64,000 bases of DNA from Lanius collurio (Eukaryota > Chordata > Aves > Passeriformes > Laniidae). Under the pieces are notes generated by a model. The model saw only the letters and a list, made by a program, of their open reading frames with translations. It made no database searches and had not been told where the DNA came from. The number at the start of each line of letters is the position of its first letter. The stretch's first letter is position 1. The position numbers were made by a program, and so were the translations under genes. The stretch spans positions 4,138,489 to 4,202,488 of the forward strand of contig JACBWW010000003.1 of assembly GCA_020086605.1 (NCBI GenBank). Direction: 5' to 3'. This document shows positions 1 through 12,907 of this stretch, piece by piece.

Positions 1-319
1 GTAGAAATTTCTCATTCATAAATGTTTGAAGCCTGTGCATATTTATATCATTTGGTTTCTATTCTGCATTTGGAGATTGCAAGACTCCTAAAATGAGTCA
101 AAACCATCCAGAAACAGTTTCTGTTAGCAATCCCTTCACTAATGGCATTGTAGAGATTTCTATCCAAATCCAAATAAAATCTCAAGCCTCTATAGCAGAA
201 CTTTCACAGTTCTCAATAAAGTTTAATTTTCCAGAGTTCCTCATGACAGTCTTGTGGTATCTAGCTTGTTACCAGGACACAGGCAGAGCACAATGCATGG
301 GATACTACCTTCTGAGCCT
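1..319. other. Unassigned non-coding DNA
   Basis: AT-rich sequence with no repeat I can name and no exon-like signal. The 83-codon open frame at 93-344 has no recognisable motif, and its end runs into the CR1 relic that follows. I treat it as chance. Confidence 0.5.
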
Positions 320-615
320 TAACACAATCAAATTTTTATGCTGACCTTTAAGTCCTAACTTGTGTATAAAAAAATTGTGGTATATGGTATCAAAACCCTT
401 GCTAAAATCTTTATGAATGACATCCAGCATTATTCTTGATCACAAAGCAGACATTTTTTCATAAAGGTCAGTCAGGCTGATCAGACATGATTTATCCTTG
501 ATAAATTCAAGGTTACTATTTCTAGTCATATTTCTCTCCTTTTTATTCCCAGAAATGTGTCCCAAAAAGATTTTCTCCATGATTTTTAATATCTTTTATT
601 TCTTTTTTTGCTTGC
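320..615 (-). mobile_element. CR1/L3-type LINE relic, reverse-transcriptase region
   Basis: Read on the minus strand, this is a decayed piece of the second open reading frame of a chicken-repeat-1-type LINE. The part around 410-540 matches, in order, the conserved segment before and within the reverse-transcriptase palm: the stretch that in intact copies reads like GFxKGKSCLTNL, followed by the region before CKAFD. Here only fragments such as KDKSCL survive, and stops and frame changes break the frame. It is inactive and truncated at both ends. The left limit is uncertain by about 60 bases. The assignment rests on remembered family consensus. Confidence 0.65.
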
Positions 616-689
616 TGTGTTAAATTCTTTTGTTGCTTCCCAATAGACTTGCATTGCAGTATGAGAGATTTCAGCTGGATAGAAAGATA

Positions 690-868
690 GCAAAATAGGG
701 GAACAGGGAGGATCTTCATCCTTGGAGAAACAGCTGGATGCAGATCTGAACAAGATGATCTGATCTCATTGCTGACTCTTCTGACCCTCCTGCTGAGCAG
801 GAAGTTGGACTAGATTACCTCCTGAGGTCCCTTTCAACTTGAATTATTTTGTGGTTCTATGGTCATGC
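690..868 (+). mobile_element. CR1 LINE 3' end fragment
   Basis: The order of blocks is typical of the 3' untranslated end of avian CR1: a 'gaggatcttcatccttggaga' block, a decayed middle, 'gttggactagattacctcc', 'ggtccctttcaactt', and a tail resembling 'gtggttctatgg'. It is severely 5'-truncated, as most CR1 copies are. The orientation is opposite to the fragment just upstream, so the two are separate insertions or a rearranged copy. Confidence 0.8.
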
Positions 869-2798
869 AAAAGCATATTTAAAGTATGTTAACAGGATCT
901 AATCCAAGGACACTGTTGAGCCAATTTCTAGGACTACAACTATTCCCATAAAACTAGAGATGTTTTATTATAGAGACAGATTCCATACACTAAGTGAAAA
1001 AAATCTTAGCACACTAGGCTTTTATTTCCACACACTTTCACAGCAACTGTTTGACATACTACATCAAAAATTGTTAGGCTACTTGTCATCAACCTTTTCA
1101 TTTTCCTGACTGTTGTTCTCATCAATACTAAGCTTATTCCTTCTGACCATCAATCTATCCTTTATTGGCCAGAAACTACAGAGGCATCATAATGTATTGT
1201 TTATTCCAAACAATTCTGAACTTTTAATATTTTTTCAAAGACCACCTGATATACCATTTTTTTGAGAATTTTCTAAGAGTTGGCACAACCATCCTTGATC
1301 TGTGGTGTCTGTAGTGATGTTTGATCTATCAGCAGAAGATTTTGCTCTCTTTCTTCAGAATTACTCTCAGACATAGACATAAAGCCCTGCTTCTGGCAGA
1401 CAGCATAGAACTCATCTCTGCATTTTTTATCAATGAACTATTGCTCATGTTTAACAATGAGACAAACATCTCTTTTCAATTGTATGAATCTGCAGCCCTT
1501 TCTGAGATTTACTTCTTTCTGTGTACCAATAATTGTATTCTTTGTTCTACCTCCCAGTTCATAACCCTAATGGGTTGAGCTGATTATAATAATTTTATTT
1601 AGTTGCTCTTTTTGAACTTCTACAACTTTGCTTGCAAGAGGTAATGGAAAACTCAGGAGAATCAGGTAGCATTTAAGTAGTAACTTTATTAATCTGCTTA
1701 TGAATAAAAGCAAATCTGTTTTCCACAGAATTCCAGCCCTATCAAAAAGGATATCTACTGACTAAACAAGCCAGTTTTGCTATTACATCATTAATACAAA
1801 CTCTTACTGGATATTCTATTTTGAAGCCACTGTTTCCAAAAAGATCTGAAAGCTTCTTTTGTCTGCTTACATCAATAAATTAATGTTAATTGGTATAGAC
1901 AGAAGATTCAAATTATAGTTTCAAATGAGGTACAGTAATGTGTGTAAATTGGAAAAGGGATGAGAAAAACATATAAAGTAAATTAAGTGGATACTCCACC
2001 ACAAATATCATAAATTAATATAAGAGAAATAGTGAAATTTAAGTGAAAATGAGAAACTAATTTCTTTCTTCAGCCAGGCATTTCTCACACAGTTTTCAAG
2101 ACTCCACCTCCAAATTCCATGTTAGATGATCAAAATACACCAGATTGCTAATCATATTTCAATCCAGACACCTGCTCCATTAATTGCCCTTGACAGGCTT
2201 TAGACATTCAACAATTCTGCCTAAAATACTTCAGGAGGTAAAAAGATCAGAGGAAAAAAACCTTCCAGAAACATTTATAAGCCTGCCTTGGGTAGATTTA
2301 ACTCATGTTCAAAACATTAAAACACATGCTCTTCACTAAGTGACAGATGAATGTACCTCAGGATACATGGGTTTTTTTTCAATTACAGAGACAAAATTTC
2401 AGTTGCTCCAGAAGTTCCTTCATACTCCCTGTCTGTGAATCTTCAACTGATCCAAAAAATTTTAGATCATTCATAATCATAATGTTGGGGGTGAAGGAGT
2501 ACATAGATTTGATAGTCAAACCTGTTAATGAACAAAAATGAATTGTACCCTCCTTGTCAGGAGAAAAAGTCTCAAACTGTAGAAACAAAGTATTCCCCAT
2601 TTTCATGCTACATGATTCAAATATTGTAAGACACTGCCACAATGATAGATTAACACAGTTCAAGACACAAAGTCTTGACTCTGTCTTTCAGAGCTATACT
2701 ATAAAAATTGCATTAAGCTTCTGTTTGATTCTGTATCTGGGCTGATATTTGAGATACTGCACTGAAGCAGAAATGTGATTTGAAAATGAATTTCTCGA
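869..2798. other. Unassigned AT-rich non-coding DNA
   Basis: No mobile element, RNA gene or coding segment recognised. Open frames reach only 94 codons and show no domain. Old, unrecognisable transposon remains are possible, for instance around 1040-1330. Confidence 0.5.
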
Positions 2799-2822
2799 TT
2801 TTTTTTTTTTTTTTTATTTTTA
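2799..2822. repeat. Poly(T) tract
   Basis: An uninterrupted T run of about 17, then A and a second T run. It could be the reverse-strand tail of an old retroposed sequence, but nothing recognisable adjoins it. Confidence 0.85.
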
Positions 2823-5800
2823 TTAATCACTTCTTGACCAATTTCGAGATGTGCAAATATTTTTTGAGAGAACAAAATCAGAAGCTTCACACCAAAATCT
2901 CTCCAAATGCTTGACATGATATTTGATTTATGTATTTAAATTTGGAATCAATGTGTGAATGGCTCCTCCTACAGATCCATGATCCATACTTAGAGTTTTA
3001 TGGGGTTTTTTTCAGAAAGCTGTAATCTGTACGTGCATCACAGACTGCCTTTGTTCAACAACCCACTTGAAAACAGATATAAGGGAAATATAAGGGCCTA
3101 CTAATGCACTTCCCTTGCACCAAGTTCCTTGCTATAAGTAGGTTTGTAGCAGAAGTCTAGTTCTCAGTGGAATATTATTCTTAGTTGGTTGCAATATTTT
3201 AGTGACAGCAACTTATGCGTCTTGTCAATCACTGACCTGACATATTCCCAAGTGGCATAAAAATATGCAAATATATTTTAAAAATGCTTAAGAAAATTCA
3301 AAGTTTGGAAATTCCTAGTAATTTATTGGATATTAATAAAAAGGTTTCATTGCACTGATAGGAGAGCAAGAGCTTGTCCCTTTCTTATAATTTTTGTGGT
3401 TGTAGTAAAATTTTGTTTTGCTTCTGCAACACTTTCCTTCAGACCTCTGCAAAAGTCTGGGTGATTGTAGCTCCAAAATCAAGTAGATGTTTCCAGACTC
3501 TCATACCACTGAGGAGAAGAAGAGGACTTTCATGCAACTATCCAGGTACATATATAATGAAAAAGACAATTCTAGAATGGAGAAGGGGGCTGAAATGAGG
3601 AGTGAGACAAACATGCTAAACTAGAGATCTTGCTTTGTTAGGCAACCATTTCTGTTAATTCATTCATAACAAGCAAATATTTAGGCAATTACTTACTCTC
3701 TCTTTTATATTGGATGTTGAAACTACAATACAGTGATAAGTTTCATCGTTGTCTGTATTTTCTCATCTTGCATAACATTCCTAATCTGGAGTGAGAGGCA
3801 AGAGCACAGTGTGAAGCTGTGGTCTCCAGCTGGCTCTACACCAGACAAGTATCACGTCCCTACACAGAACGAGAGAGGCTGTGTAGCATGGTTCAAACGG
3901 AGTAAATCACTCCATTCCCCCCACCTAACTCTTTGACCCTATTTCAAAACACTGAAGTTGTCATGGAAGCCTGGAAAATAAGAAAAGGGTGTTTCATTTG
4001 CCATGCCTTACTTTACAAGTGCCTTAATTGTGTAATTCCAAAAAGAAGTGATGGTGTGATATTCTCCCATGTTTGCTTGCAGACAGAAATCGTTGCTTTG
4101 GAAGAGCTTAAACTGCTCTCTTTGATGCAGATTTGCATGTTAATTTTTGCTAAGTATTTCTCAAAAATTATGTACATATTTCTAGTGAATACATCTTGCA
4201 TCTATTCTGGTACTCTCTTCCTTCAGATATTTTCCTATTATGAATGTAACTGTTAACCTAAAACTATACTATGGATACTTGCTTCCAAATGGCACCATCT
4301 GTGAAATGAGAAACATCATTCCTGTCATGAAGGAACAAACATTTAACCTGCTATGGTGAGAAAGTAAGTAATTAAATATCAGCAGAAGGCAAAGGGTATT
4401 GTAGCCCTGGTATTCATTGTACAAAGACAACTAGAAAAAGAAATTATCTATAGAAATGTGATAACACAGTTCTGGCCAAATATGTCTGTTTTCATAAAGT
4501 GAACTCCACACATTTTGTGTCTGTGAAGAACTTTGCCATTATTATAAAAAAAGAATGGGGGAAAAAAGGTATAAGTCAGCCTAAAATGCTAATTTCTCAA
4601 TATGAAACATGTTTAGAATATACAGTCCACTGTATTTTTCCCTGGAAAGAAGAAACAATAGTAAATATCTACAATTGAGAAAAGGTGTAAAATCCTGTTT
4701 AATAAGTGTTCAGGAATATCACTAATGGGAAAAATAATGAATTTTGTGTGTGTTTGTGTGATGTTGGTGTTTGACTTATTCTTCTTTAATATACTAATGT
4801 GATCATTATGGATAATCAGTTGTCCAGTACAAATCCCTGTGACCCAAACTAGTGGAAACCACTGAAAAACATCTGCTAACAGCTTAAACATTCATTAAAT
4901 ATTATTAATCAGTAGAGTTTTACTTTTTAGATACAGCTATGAAAAATGTATGAAGGCAGAGATGAACTCCAGTTTGTGACATTTGTTGTGAAGCCCAGAA
5001 GCAGCAGCGACCCGCAACCTATCATGCATAAAAGCAGAAATAACTTTTATGAGCCCAGTCATGTAAAGCTTGAATAGTCAGATTCATGAAATTCACTGAG
5101 ATTTGGATTAAATTTAAACCATTCTATACAGCTCTACTTTTGATTAGAGCTCTGTGTGCAGTGAAAAAACTCCCATTTGAATGGAACTTATATTTTTAAG
5201 AAGTTTGAATGTACTAGAATTTAAATTGAGTTCCAAGCTTGATCTTAAAATGTACAGTAGGTCAATTTACATTTAGCATTAAGGGGAAGGGGGGGAAGAT
5301 AGCACTCCTTATTTTATATTTTAACTATGGGTTAAAGTTTATAAATATAAGGATCAAAACATGATTGAATTTTACTATCTCCTTTTACGAAATTATGAAG
5401 CTTGAAGTGCCAAAATGAAGAATGTAAGCTAAATAATAGAAACTCTACTACGTTCATTTTTTTTTTACTTTTGAAGAAACAATAAAAAGTCTTTTCCATT
5501 TCTACTTCTCTTTGCTCCACATTAAAAATGAGTTATATATACATTCCAGCCCTTTACCTTTTCACTTTTCACTTGTGGTTCATAAAATATAGAGTTGATG
5601 TAGCAATGATGGAAAAAATAAAAACCTTTTTTAAATCAATTTGCATCACAAACTAGTAGCATTTCATGTTTTGTATGTTTAAATTCTGTATAAGTATCAA
5701 CCACTGTGGCTTTCACATATTTTCCGTAGATGCAGAAAAAATCACCAAGGCTTAGAATTTATTTCAATATCTAAATAAATTCTCAGCTCATCATTCAGAT

Positions 5801-5880
5801 GACTTGTGGACTGCAAATAAAGTCATACAATGCATGAAGAGATTAAATCACACATCTGGACTCCTGCAATGTATAAATAT
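2823..5880. other. Unassigned AT-rich non-coding DNA
   Basis: No gene or named repeat seen. The longest frame, 107 codons at 3933-4256, has no family resemblance. A short TG-rich patch lies at about 4743-4765. Confidence 0.5.
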
Positions 5881-5912
5881 AAATACATACATACACATAC
5901 ACACACATGCAC
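5881..5912. repeat. (TACA)n/(CA)n microsatellite
   Basis: Alternating 'acatac' and 'cacacaca' units over about 32 bases, ending in a short C run. A length-polymorphic simple repeat is likely. Confidence 0.8.
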
Positions 5913-6341
5913 CCCCCAATACATACAGCTAAGGTTCAAACCCAAATTTGTTCTGAGCCTCTCCTTTTGCTGTGGTTCAGACTACACCAGAATAGCTTGG
6001 CTTCTCTTCTACAAGCTTAAGTCTCTAATCTGTAGGAATACAAAAGCAGATAAATTTCTCATAAGTCTATTTAAAGAAGAAAGCTCTGGCAAGGTTCTAT
6101 CATTTGGGGCCAAACTCTTACAAAAGACATAGCACAATGTTAATTTTACAGTCTAGGTTCACAGTTTGCAAGTCCACTTGCATAACCAAAATTGTGTTTT
6201 TTTCAGGACCAGGACCTGGGAAACACAAATCCTAAAACAAAGATGTTGTCAAGTGTTTAATTCTGAAATCCACACTTTCTTTCACAGTATTAGTTTATAC
6301 ACTTTTTTTTTTTATGCCAAAACATATCAAGAACACATATA

Positions 6342-6343
6342 TA

Positions 6344-6374
<31 letters not shown>

Positions 6375-6384
6375 TATTATCATT
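6342..6384. repeat. (TAT)n trinucleotide microsatellite
   Basis: About 13 ATT/TAT units with one C interruption near 6371, preceded by a short 'atatat'. It creates an artefactual poly-isoleucine stretch in the plus frame, so the overlapping 86-codon frame is not a gene. Confidence 0.9.
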
Positions 6385-7600
6385 GTCTGGAAAAGCAGTC
6401 TTGTAAGAGAGCAATGTTACTGTTAACTTTTAAAACACAGTGTTTCAAAGTACAGGCTTAGATATTTTCATATTTTTATGATTACTCATTTGTAAGAATA
6501 CATTATTAGGTATGATTTGAATGACCTGGAGAGAATGCAGGAATGAATATGTTATGGAATTCTGAAAACACTAAACAAAAATCCCCTCAAACCCATATTA
6601 TTTTAAAATAGAAATATATCAGTGTCTTTGTTGACATTTGTAAACTTTTCAATTGATGTTCTACTTCTCAAGAATATCAGCTTTTCAAAAATTCTAATAT
6701 ATTAAATATGGGCATTATCTACTAGTCAAATTAAACCTGTGGGAACTGCAGAGGCAACTTCCTAAAGATAATTCTGGTGCTAATTTTGAAAAGCTAATTT
6801 TTTTGCAACTGTTTGTAAAAAATGATTTCTTTTTCTTAAGGAAACTTAGATCATGCAGAGGTAAACCACATCAAAACCTTCTCAATTTAATATCCAGAAT
6901 TTTCTGCAGAGTGGTCAATAAGCAAATTTATTTGCTTGTCATGTTTGTTTTCAAATGTGCCTGAAAGACTAATTTGTATTCTTTTTCTTTTAGTACTAGG
7001 GTTTCCTGTATCTACACATGATATTTTCTTCTTAGGACATTAATTCACAGGGCTTTTTTTACCCAGACTTTATGCCTTTCCCACAGGATTCTCAAGAAAA
7101 TCTTCATGATAATATTTTTTTTTTAAATTTAAAGCACATGTAGTAAGTAGTTTAACTGTTGTATAACAGTTGCATAATATATACCTTTTCTCTACAATAT
7201 AATCTTTCTCTCAAACCAGCAGCTTGTAGAGGAGAGACAATGGGGATAATTGGAATTATAGTAAAGTTTTTACCTGTTTGTTGCTTGTAAACTTGCATTC
7301 CTTTGAAAAGGTGACATACCTTGTAATAATCAAGCAATATTTATGTCTACTGGACCTAAAGATGAAAGTCTCATTAGCATCAAAATACTTGAAATTTGAA
7401 AAAGCCCAGGGGCTAAAATTTAACTAGTTTTTATAGAGAATATCCCTTCTACCCAAGTAGTAGACAAATACATCATATAAAATGTAGCGGGATTTTAGGG
7501 AGAGCTTTGACAGATTCTAAGAAATCTCAATAATTCAGAGAAATTATATGATGGGTTAGCATATCCATCTATCATAATTGCATCACTTTTCTTTCTCAGA
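6385..7600. other. Unassigned AT-rich non-coding DNA
   Basis: No gene or named repeat. It contains an 18-base perfect inverted repeat at 6920-6937 (AAGCAAAT, TT, ATTTGCTT), which resembles two facing POU/octamer-like half sites. Confidence 0.5.
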
Positions 7601-7676
7601 TTTTGTTTGTTTGTTTGTTTGTTTGTTTTGTGGTTTTGGTTTGTGGTTTTTGGTTGTTTTTTTTTTTTTTTTTTTT
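7601..7676. repeat. (TTTG)n and poly(T) low-complexity tract
   Basis: Six or so TTTG units are followed by T/G-rich imperfect repeats and a T run of more than 20. The reverse frame across it is low-complexity Lys/Asn/Thr and is rejected as coding. Confidence 0.9.
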
Positions 7677-8264
7677 GTGGAAGGGGGTAAGTTGAGCCTA
7701 GAACTTTGGAACAGTGTTTTAGTCATCATTTGTACAGAACTTTGATACACACAATACATATCTACACTTTCTACATTTTGCCAGTGTAGGAGTTGAGGGA
7801 GAAGTTGAGGAAGAATGGACTTTGCTGGCTGAAGCAACTAGTGGGTGCTCATAGCAGGATCAGGGATTACAAGAGAGATGAGGGAGATTTAGGGTGCTAC
7901 CAGTAGTAGAAATATATAGACTGGGAAGTTGCATGAAGGGAAGGACAAAACAGCAGTTTCACAGGGAGCCCTAAAAATTATGAATGTGCACAGCTGAGAA
8001 ATTGCAGGGATCTAGCTGGACAAAAATTGTCATGAAGAAGAGAAAGGGGCACAGGCAGAAAGGCAGATGGAGATGTTTATCAATTTGAGGCAAAAGATTA
8101 GCAAAATTAGAAGAGAAAGGATCTTCAGTGGCATGGGATGTCCAAAAGCTGTGCATTCACCTTCATTTAGCAACTAAATCTACAGCTGGAGTAAATTTTT
8201 ACCTGGGTTCATTGTAGATCCTGGACTCCCTCTTCCAAGTCTAGAAAAGTCCTCACCCATATGA

Positions 8265-8312
8265 AGTGTGGCTGAAGTAACTCGGCTTGTTCAGCCAGGA
8301 GAGAGCAAACTG
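8265..8312 (+). mobile_element. Possible CR1 fragment
   Basis: The phrase 'cttgttcagccaggagagag' resembles the CR1 segment 'ctgttcagcctggagaagag'. The match is short and its flanks do not extend it, so chance similarity is possible. Confidence 0.3.
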
Positions 8313-11300
8313 AAATGAAATTCCAGGCAACTCCCAATTCATTGATAATATTAATTTTGGACAGCCAAACTGCAGCTGCCCTGTTCCCCCCTATAGCTTC
8401 CCTTGACCTCTGAAAATTTGGCTATAAAACTCTTTAAACACTTATGCAGAAAGTGTGGGACAGCACAAAGGTGGAGCCACACTCAAACATACTGTTTGGT
8501 AGCGTTTTAGTTTAATAACAAGTATCAGTAATAATAACAAAATGCAAGTTTAATATCAAGTAATAACAGTAAAAACTGCAACAATCTTCCAGTGTGATCT
8601 TAACTGGCAGCTTTGCTATCAGGACTGGAAGGAGAATGTGAGACTATAATAAATTACATGAATCAAAGTCTGATTGTTTTCACCAGCTACTATTTCTGTG
8701 CTGTAATATTTTAACTCTTTTGTGTGAATTCTCCATCAATTTATTGCATTATAGGCATTCAAGGGAAGTCATTCCAGGGATGCAGCTAAGAAAATATTTC
8801 TTTTAAGTGTACCTTACAGGGAAAACATACAATGAACCTAGGTAGGAAGCAATAATTAAGGTTGTTAGATAGCAGTGTACAAAGAAGTAAACAGGTGGAA
8901 ATATTTTGGAGGCAATGTACTTCATGGACAGGCCTATAAGCACAAACATCAAGAAATCATGGATTCCCACCATGAGGATGATACACTCAGACACTCCCAT
9001 TTTCAAGTAAACTCCACCTATATATCAAAGTCAATGAGGATATTGACTCCTCAAAAATCATTCTGTTTGAGGAGACTCTTGAAATTATTTAAGAGAAGGA
9101 AATTCCAGTTGTGTTACCTTTCTGTCCTAAATTCAAATAAGTCAATACAGGGAAAAAATATGCTTGACTTCAAAGCTTTGGAGTTTAACCACATAACAAG
9201 AAGATTAATTAAGTAATTGCTACATTTGCCTGTCTTTTTCATCCTCTTGTCAGAGACTGCCAGGCTTATGTGAATAAATCTCTGATTAACCTGCATTGCT
9301 TTTGAATACCTTTAGTTTTTTGGGGTTTTTTTTTGGCTTTGTTTGGTCTGACAGGGTGAAAAAAGCCAAGCTGAAACCAAGCCAAAGTAACCTGAATTCA
9401 GCAGTGGCTGTCTTAATGGCCCAGACCTCAACCATCCATAATAGACAGTAGTTTGCAGTTAACTACTTGCTCCTGTAACCCTGGGCACCTTTTTAGATAT
9501 GGCAAGGCTTGGCATTGGCTCCTTTCTCTCATGTCATCACTCAGCAATCAATATCTTCATTTGAATTTACAGTGCCTTCCCTGCTGAACCCTGAAATTTG
9601 TGGACCACTTCTTACACAGACTTAAGGAGAAAAGGGAAATTATTATGAAAGCTGCTGAACTTCTAGTACAGAGAGATATTTATGCATGGTAAAGAACAAT
9701 TTACTAAAGTAGCACCTGAGGCACAAAATATTTCCACAAATATATCACTTTATTAATAAATACTTCTGAGAACACATTACAATAGAAAGTTTTGAATAGA
9801 ATACCTCAAAAGTGTAGATAACATATACATCTTGAATCAGCCCATCTGCAATCATAAACAGGCACAAACATATATGGCACTAAACTCCACCCCCTCCCTC
9901 CACAATCAGGACAGCTTGCTTGTAAAGGATTTCCACAAACTGACTGTAATTTTTAGAAATGGAATATTTTGTAAATGAACTAACTTGCTTGTACAACATA
10001 ATAAATAACTTTTAAATAAATGTATCAGAATATTAATTAAAATAGAAAACCTCCAAGAATTAGGTATCTGACAAAGAAAATGGCTCCTCTCCCTCCCTCC
10101 CTTCCTTTGTTCTTTTGAACAAATAAAAAGTCTTCCAAATATAGAAGAATTGAATCCACAACTTTGTGTTATATGGGAAAATGAAATTGTCTTATTCAAG
10201 TAACTAACATAGATACTAATATCAGAACCTTAAAGAAAAAAATATTATATGAATTATTTAGAGAACAATACCTGTTATATGTTCTTAGACTTTATTTTGC
10301 TAGACAGAAGTAATTTTTAACTGGCAGAAAAATGATAATATTGATTCAACTTTAAATATCAAGATCACTGTAAATTGAAATACTGTCATGCATGGAGTAA
10401 ATGTAAGTGCTCTAAATTACTTCAGCCAAGGGAGGATAAGAGACCATATAAGCATAGGACCAAACACTTAAAACAAGCCAGTCAGCTTAAATACTAACAA
10501 GACGACTTCCACTAAGTTACATATAACAAAAGGCTTTGGCCAGAATAAACTAGAAACAGTGCTGCTATGAATCCTAACAACATTTTCAGATTCACAAAGT
10601 GTTCTGATTTTGTGTCTCCATGCATTACAGTCATATCTATAGTTTATAGTATTATCTGTGGTGATATAAGTAGGACTTTGATATGTCTTGTTCATAGTTA
10701 CTACCTTTCAAAGAGTAAAAACAGCAGAAAATGTGCAGGATTCAATACATTTTGCCCAGGCTTTATTTATTTAGAGTATTTGGCCTACAAATCTGTAGCT
10801 CTACCCTAGAGAAAAAGAACGATCACATGCCTTGGGCAAAATCTCCTTCAGTGTGGTAACGATGCTTAGAGGACTTCTATTACTTCCTCCATGTATTTGT
10901 ACTGTACCATACACTTAATACAGCAACATGGATTGTTTGAATCATTGCTGGATCTGATAGTGGATCAGGACAGATTTCATGCAGTGAAGAGTTCCCAACC
11001 CTTCCACTGTTTTCAGTCCTCCCTTTAAAAGTGTCAACTGTTCCAGAAAACTAACTCATGAGATGTGCCATTCTAATAGGAAAAGGAACCACATGGGGTT
11101 TTTTTCATTCGTTTCCCTTTTCTTCCTCTACAAGTACCAAGAATTCATGTAAACAGCTGTTTTCTTGTTGGAAAAGAACAATGAAGAAGGAAAATCAACT
11201 TAAAAATGTTATTTTCCTGTAAGTTGCAGTGCTTCTTGGTATTTACAGGCAGGAAGGAGGCAGCTGCATTCTGTCCCAGCTTGAATTCATAAACCTAACT

Positions 11301-12799
11301 TGATCGTCTTCTGAAGAATTTATGAATCATGGTTAATAATCAGCTTTAGGCCCTTCTGAGGGAAGAATCACATTTTGAAGCTACAAAGGTCCACTAAATA
11401 GCCCACGGGAAATGACCCTGCATCCCATTAAATATAAAACCTCACTATTGTAGGACTCTGTGTCAGAGGGAAAACATTTCAGTCTCTGCTCCCTTCAAGT
11501 GTCAGAGAGCTCCGTCTGCCTAAATGCTTTATTAAGATTGAAGAAACATACCAGATTCCTGCTTCTCAGGGAAAACTGTTCTATTCTTCTGGAAAAAGTT
11601 GTTTTTTTTTTTTTTCCTTTTTACTTTGGGGGAAAGAAAACAAACCATTTCCTTTCTTCATTCCCACATATTCATTATGGTCCACCTTTTTTTAAAGCAC
11701 TTATCTTTCTTTTATCTATTTCATATGCCTGTGGCAAACACCATAGTTTTCTTCTTCCTATTCCAGGAATCAGCTACAGTGTATTCTTTATCTTAGTTAG
11801 AGCAGGTTGCTATTTTCCTATTTAAATGGAAGATATGGATTGAAAGTCAGATGTGAAGGTCAGAGAAGTGGTTCTTAGTTTATTGTGATTTAAGTCTTTG
11901 CAGGCCATTTTGCTTGATGGAAAGCATAATCACAAGCAAATTATTGAGAAATAAAGTGAAATTCACATTTCCTTTAATAATAAGTTTAAGGTTCCCTGGC
12001 ATAAGGGACACCACCCCCATCTGGTTTGCTGTCTCTTCAATTGCAGTAATGGTATTAGCCACAACTTCTACAGAAAAAGTAATTTACAAGGCCTTTTTCA
12101 CTATTTTTTAGGGAACATACATACAAGGCATGTGAATGTGAAAAAAAGACAAATAGAATAGATAGACTGGCAGCTGTTGATTCTCATTGTATGATTTAAG
12201 AAGCAATTGCAACAAATTATGGTAGATAAGAATATCTTGTCTTTCTCCACTCATAAAGGGGTAAGTTAACCAAAATATTTTCTGATACAACCATTCTGAC
12301 TTAAGTCAACTTCCCATCTCCTATAAAATATTTCTTATAAAAATTCTTGACATACCTGATGGCTGTTCAGAAGTTCCTTAGATTTTATATATTTCACACA
12401 ATATAAATAGCACCCAAGAAGTTATAATGATCATAAAAACCAGTAGTGGTAGTAAGTTACCACTACCACCAAAAGGCATAAATTCTAATATCAATATAAA
12501 AAAATTTACCTTCAACCACTTGAGGTATGACAAAGGATCGTCATCATGAGGAAAGGAAAATGGAATGAAACAAGAGGAATAAAAATATTGCACAGTCTGG
12601 AAAAGAAAATAATTACATTCTGATTCCCTTATCTGAAAAATCTAAAAGAATAAAGCTCTATGGAAAGCAATCCATTTGTGAGAGTCTTCAACAGACTCAA
12701 CATGATCTTACAGAAATTTAGCCACAAAAACCAGTAAAAACAAATTTAAATTGCCCACACAGAGATTTCGTTTCTGAAAGCAGAGGAATATCTTTTTAC
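8313..12799. other. Unassigned AT-rich non-coding DNA
   Basis: No gene or named repeat. It contains a T14 run at 11602-11615 and a T-rich patch near 9318-9340. A 67-codon minus frame at 8803-9006 is hydrophobic with about three membrane-like segments, but it matches no family I know and has no convincing splice context. I leave it uncalled. Confidence 0.45.
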
Positions 12800-12872
12800 A
12801 GCTGCCATGCAGCCTTACATGGAATATTGCCTGCATTTCTGGGTATGAAATTGTAAGAAAAATTATAAAACT
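12800..12872 (+). mobile_element. Possible ancient CR1 relic
   Basis: The phrase around 'atggaatattgcctgcatttctggg' resembles the CR1/L3 segment 'cttgaatactgtgtgcagttctggg' in the 3' part of the second reading frame. Only about 70 bases support it, and a long A run follows. Weak. Confidence 0.35.
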
Positions 12873-12885
12873 TTCCATGAAATTT

Positions 12886-12907
12886 AAAAAAAAAAAAAAA
12901 AAAAAAA
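12886..12907. repeat. Poly(A) tract
   Basis: Uninterrupted run of 22 A. It could be the tail of a retroposed copy on the plus strand, although only the weak CR1-like match precedes it. Confidence 0.9.

Noticed and set aside
5928..5943. 'ggttcaaaccc' as a tRNA T-loop (also a similar word near 23290)
   Set aside because: No matching anticodon arm, acceptor stem or internal promoter A box around either site; the second lies in a CR1 relic.
8803..9006. Hydrophobic 67-codon minus frame with about three membrane-like segments, possible receptor or transporter exon
   Set aside because: No family match that I can name, the frame is not extended by convincing splice sites, and AT-rich DNA often gives hydrophobic frames. 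A protein search of this frame would settle it.
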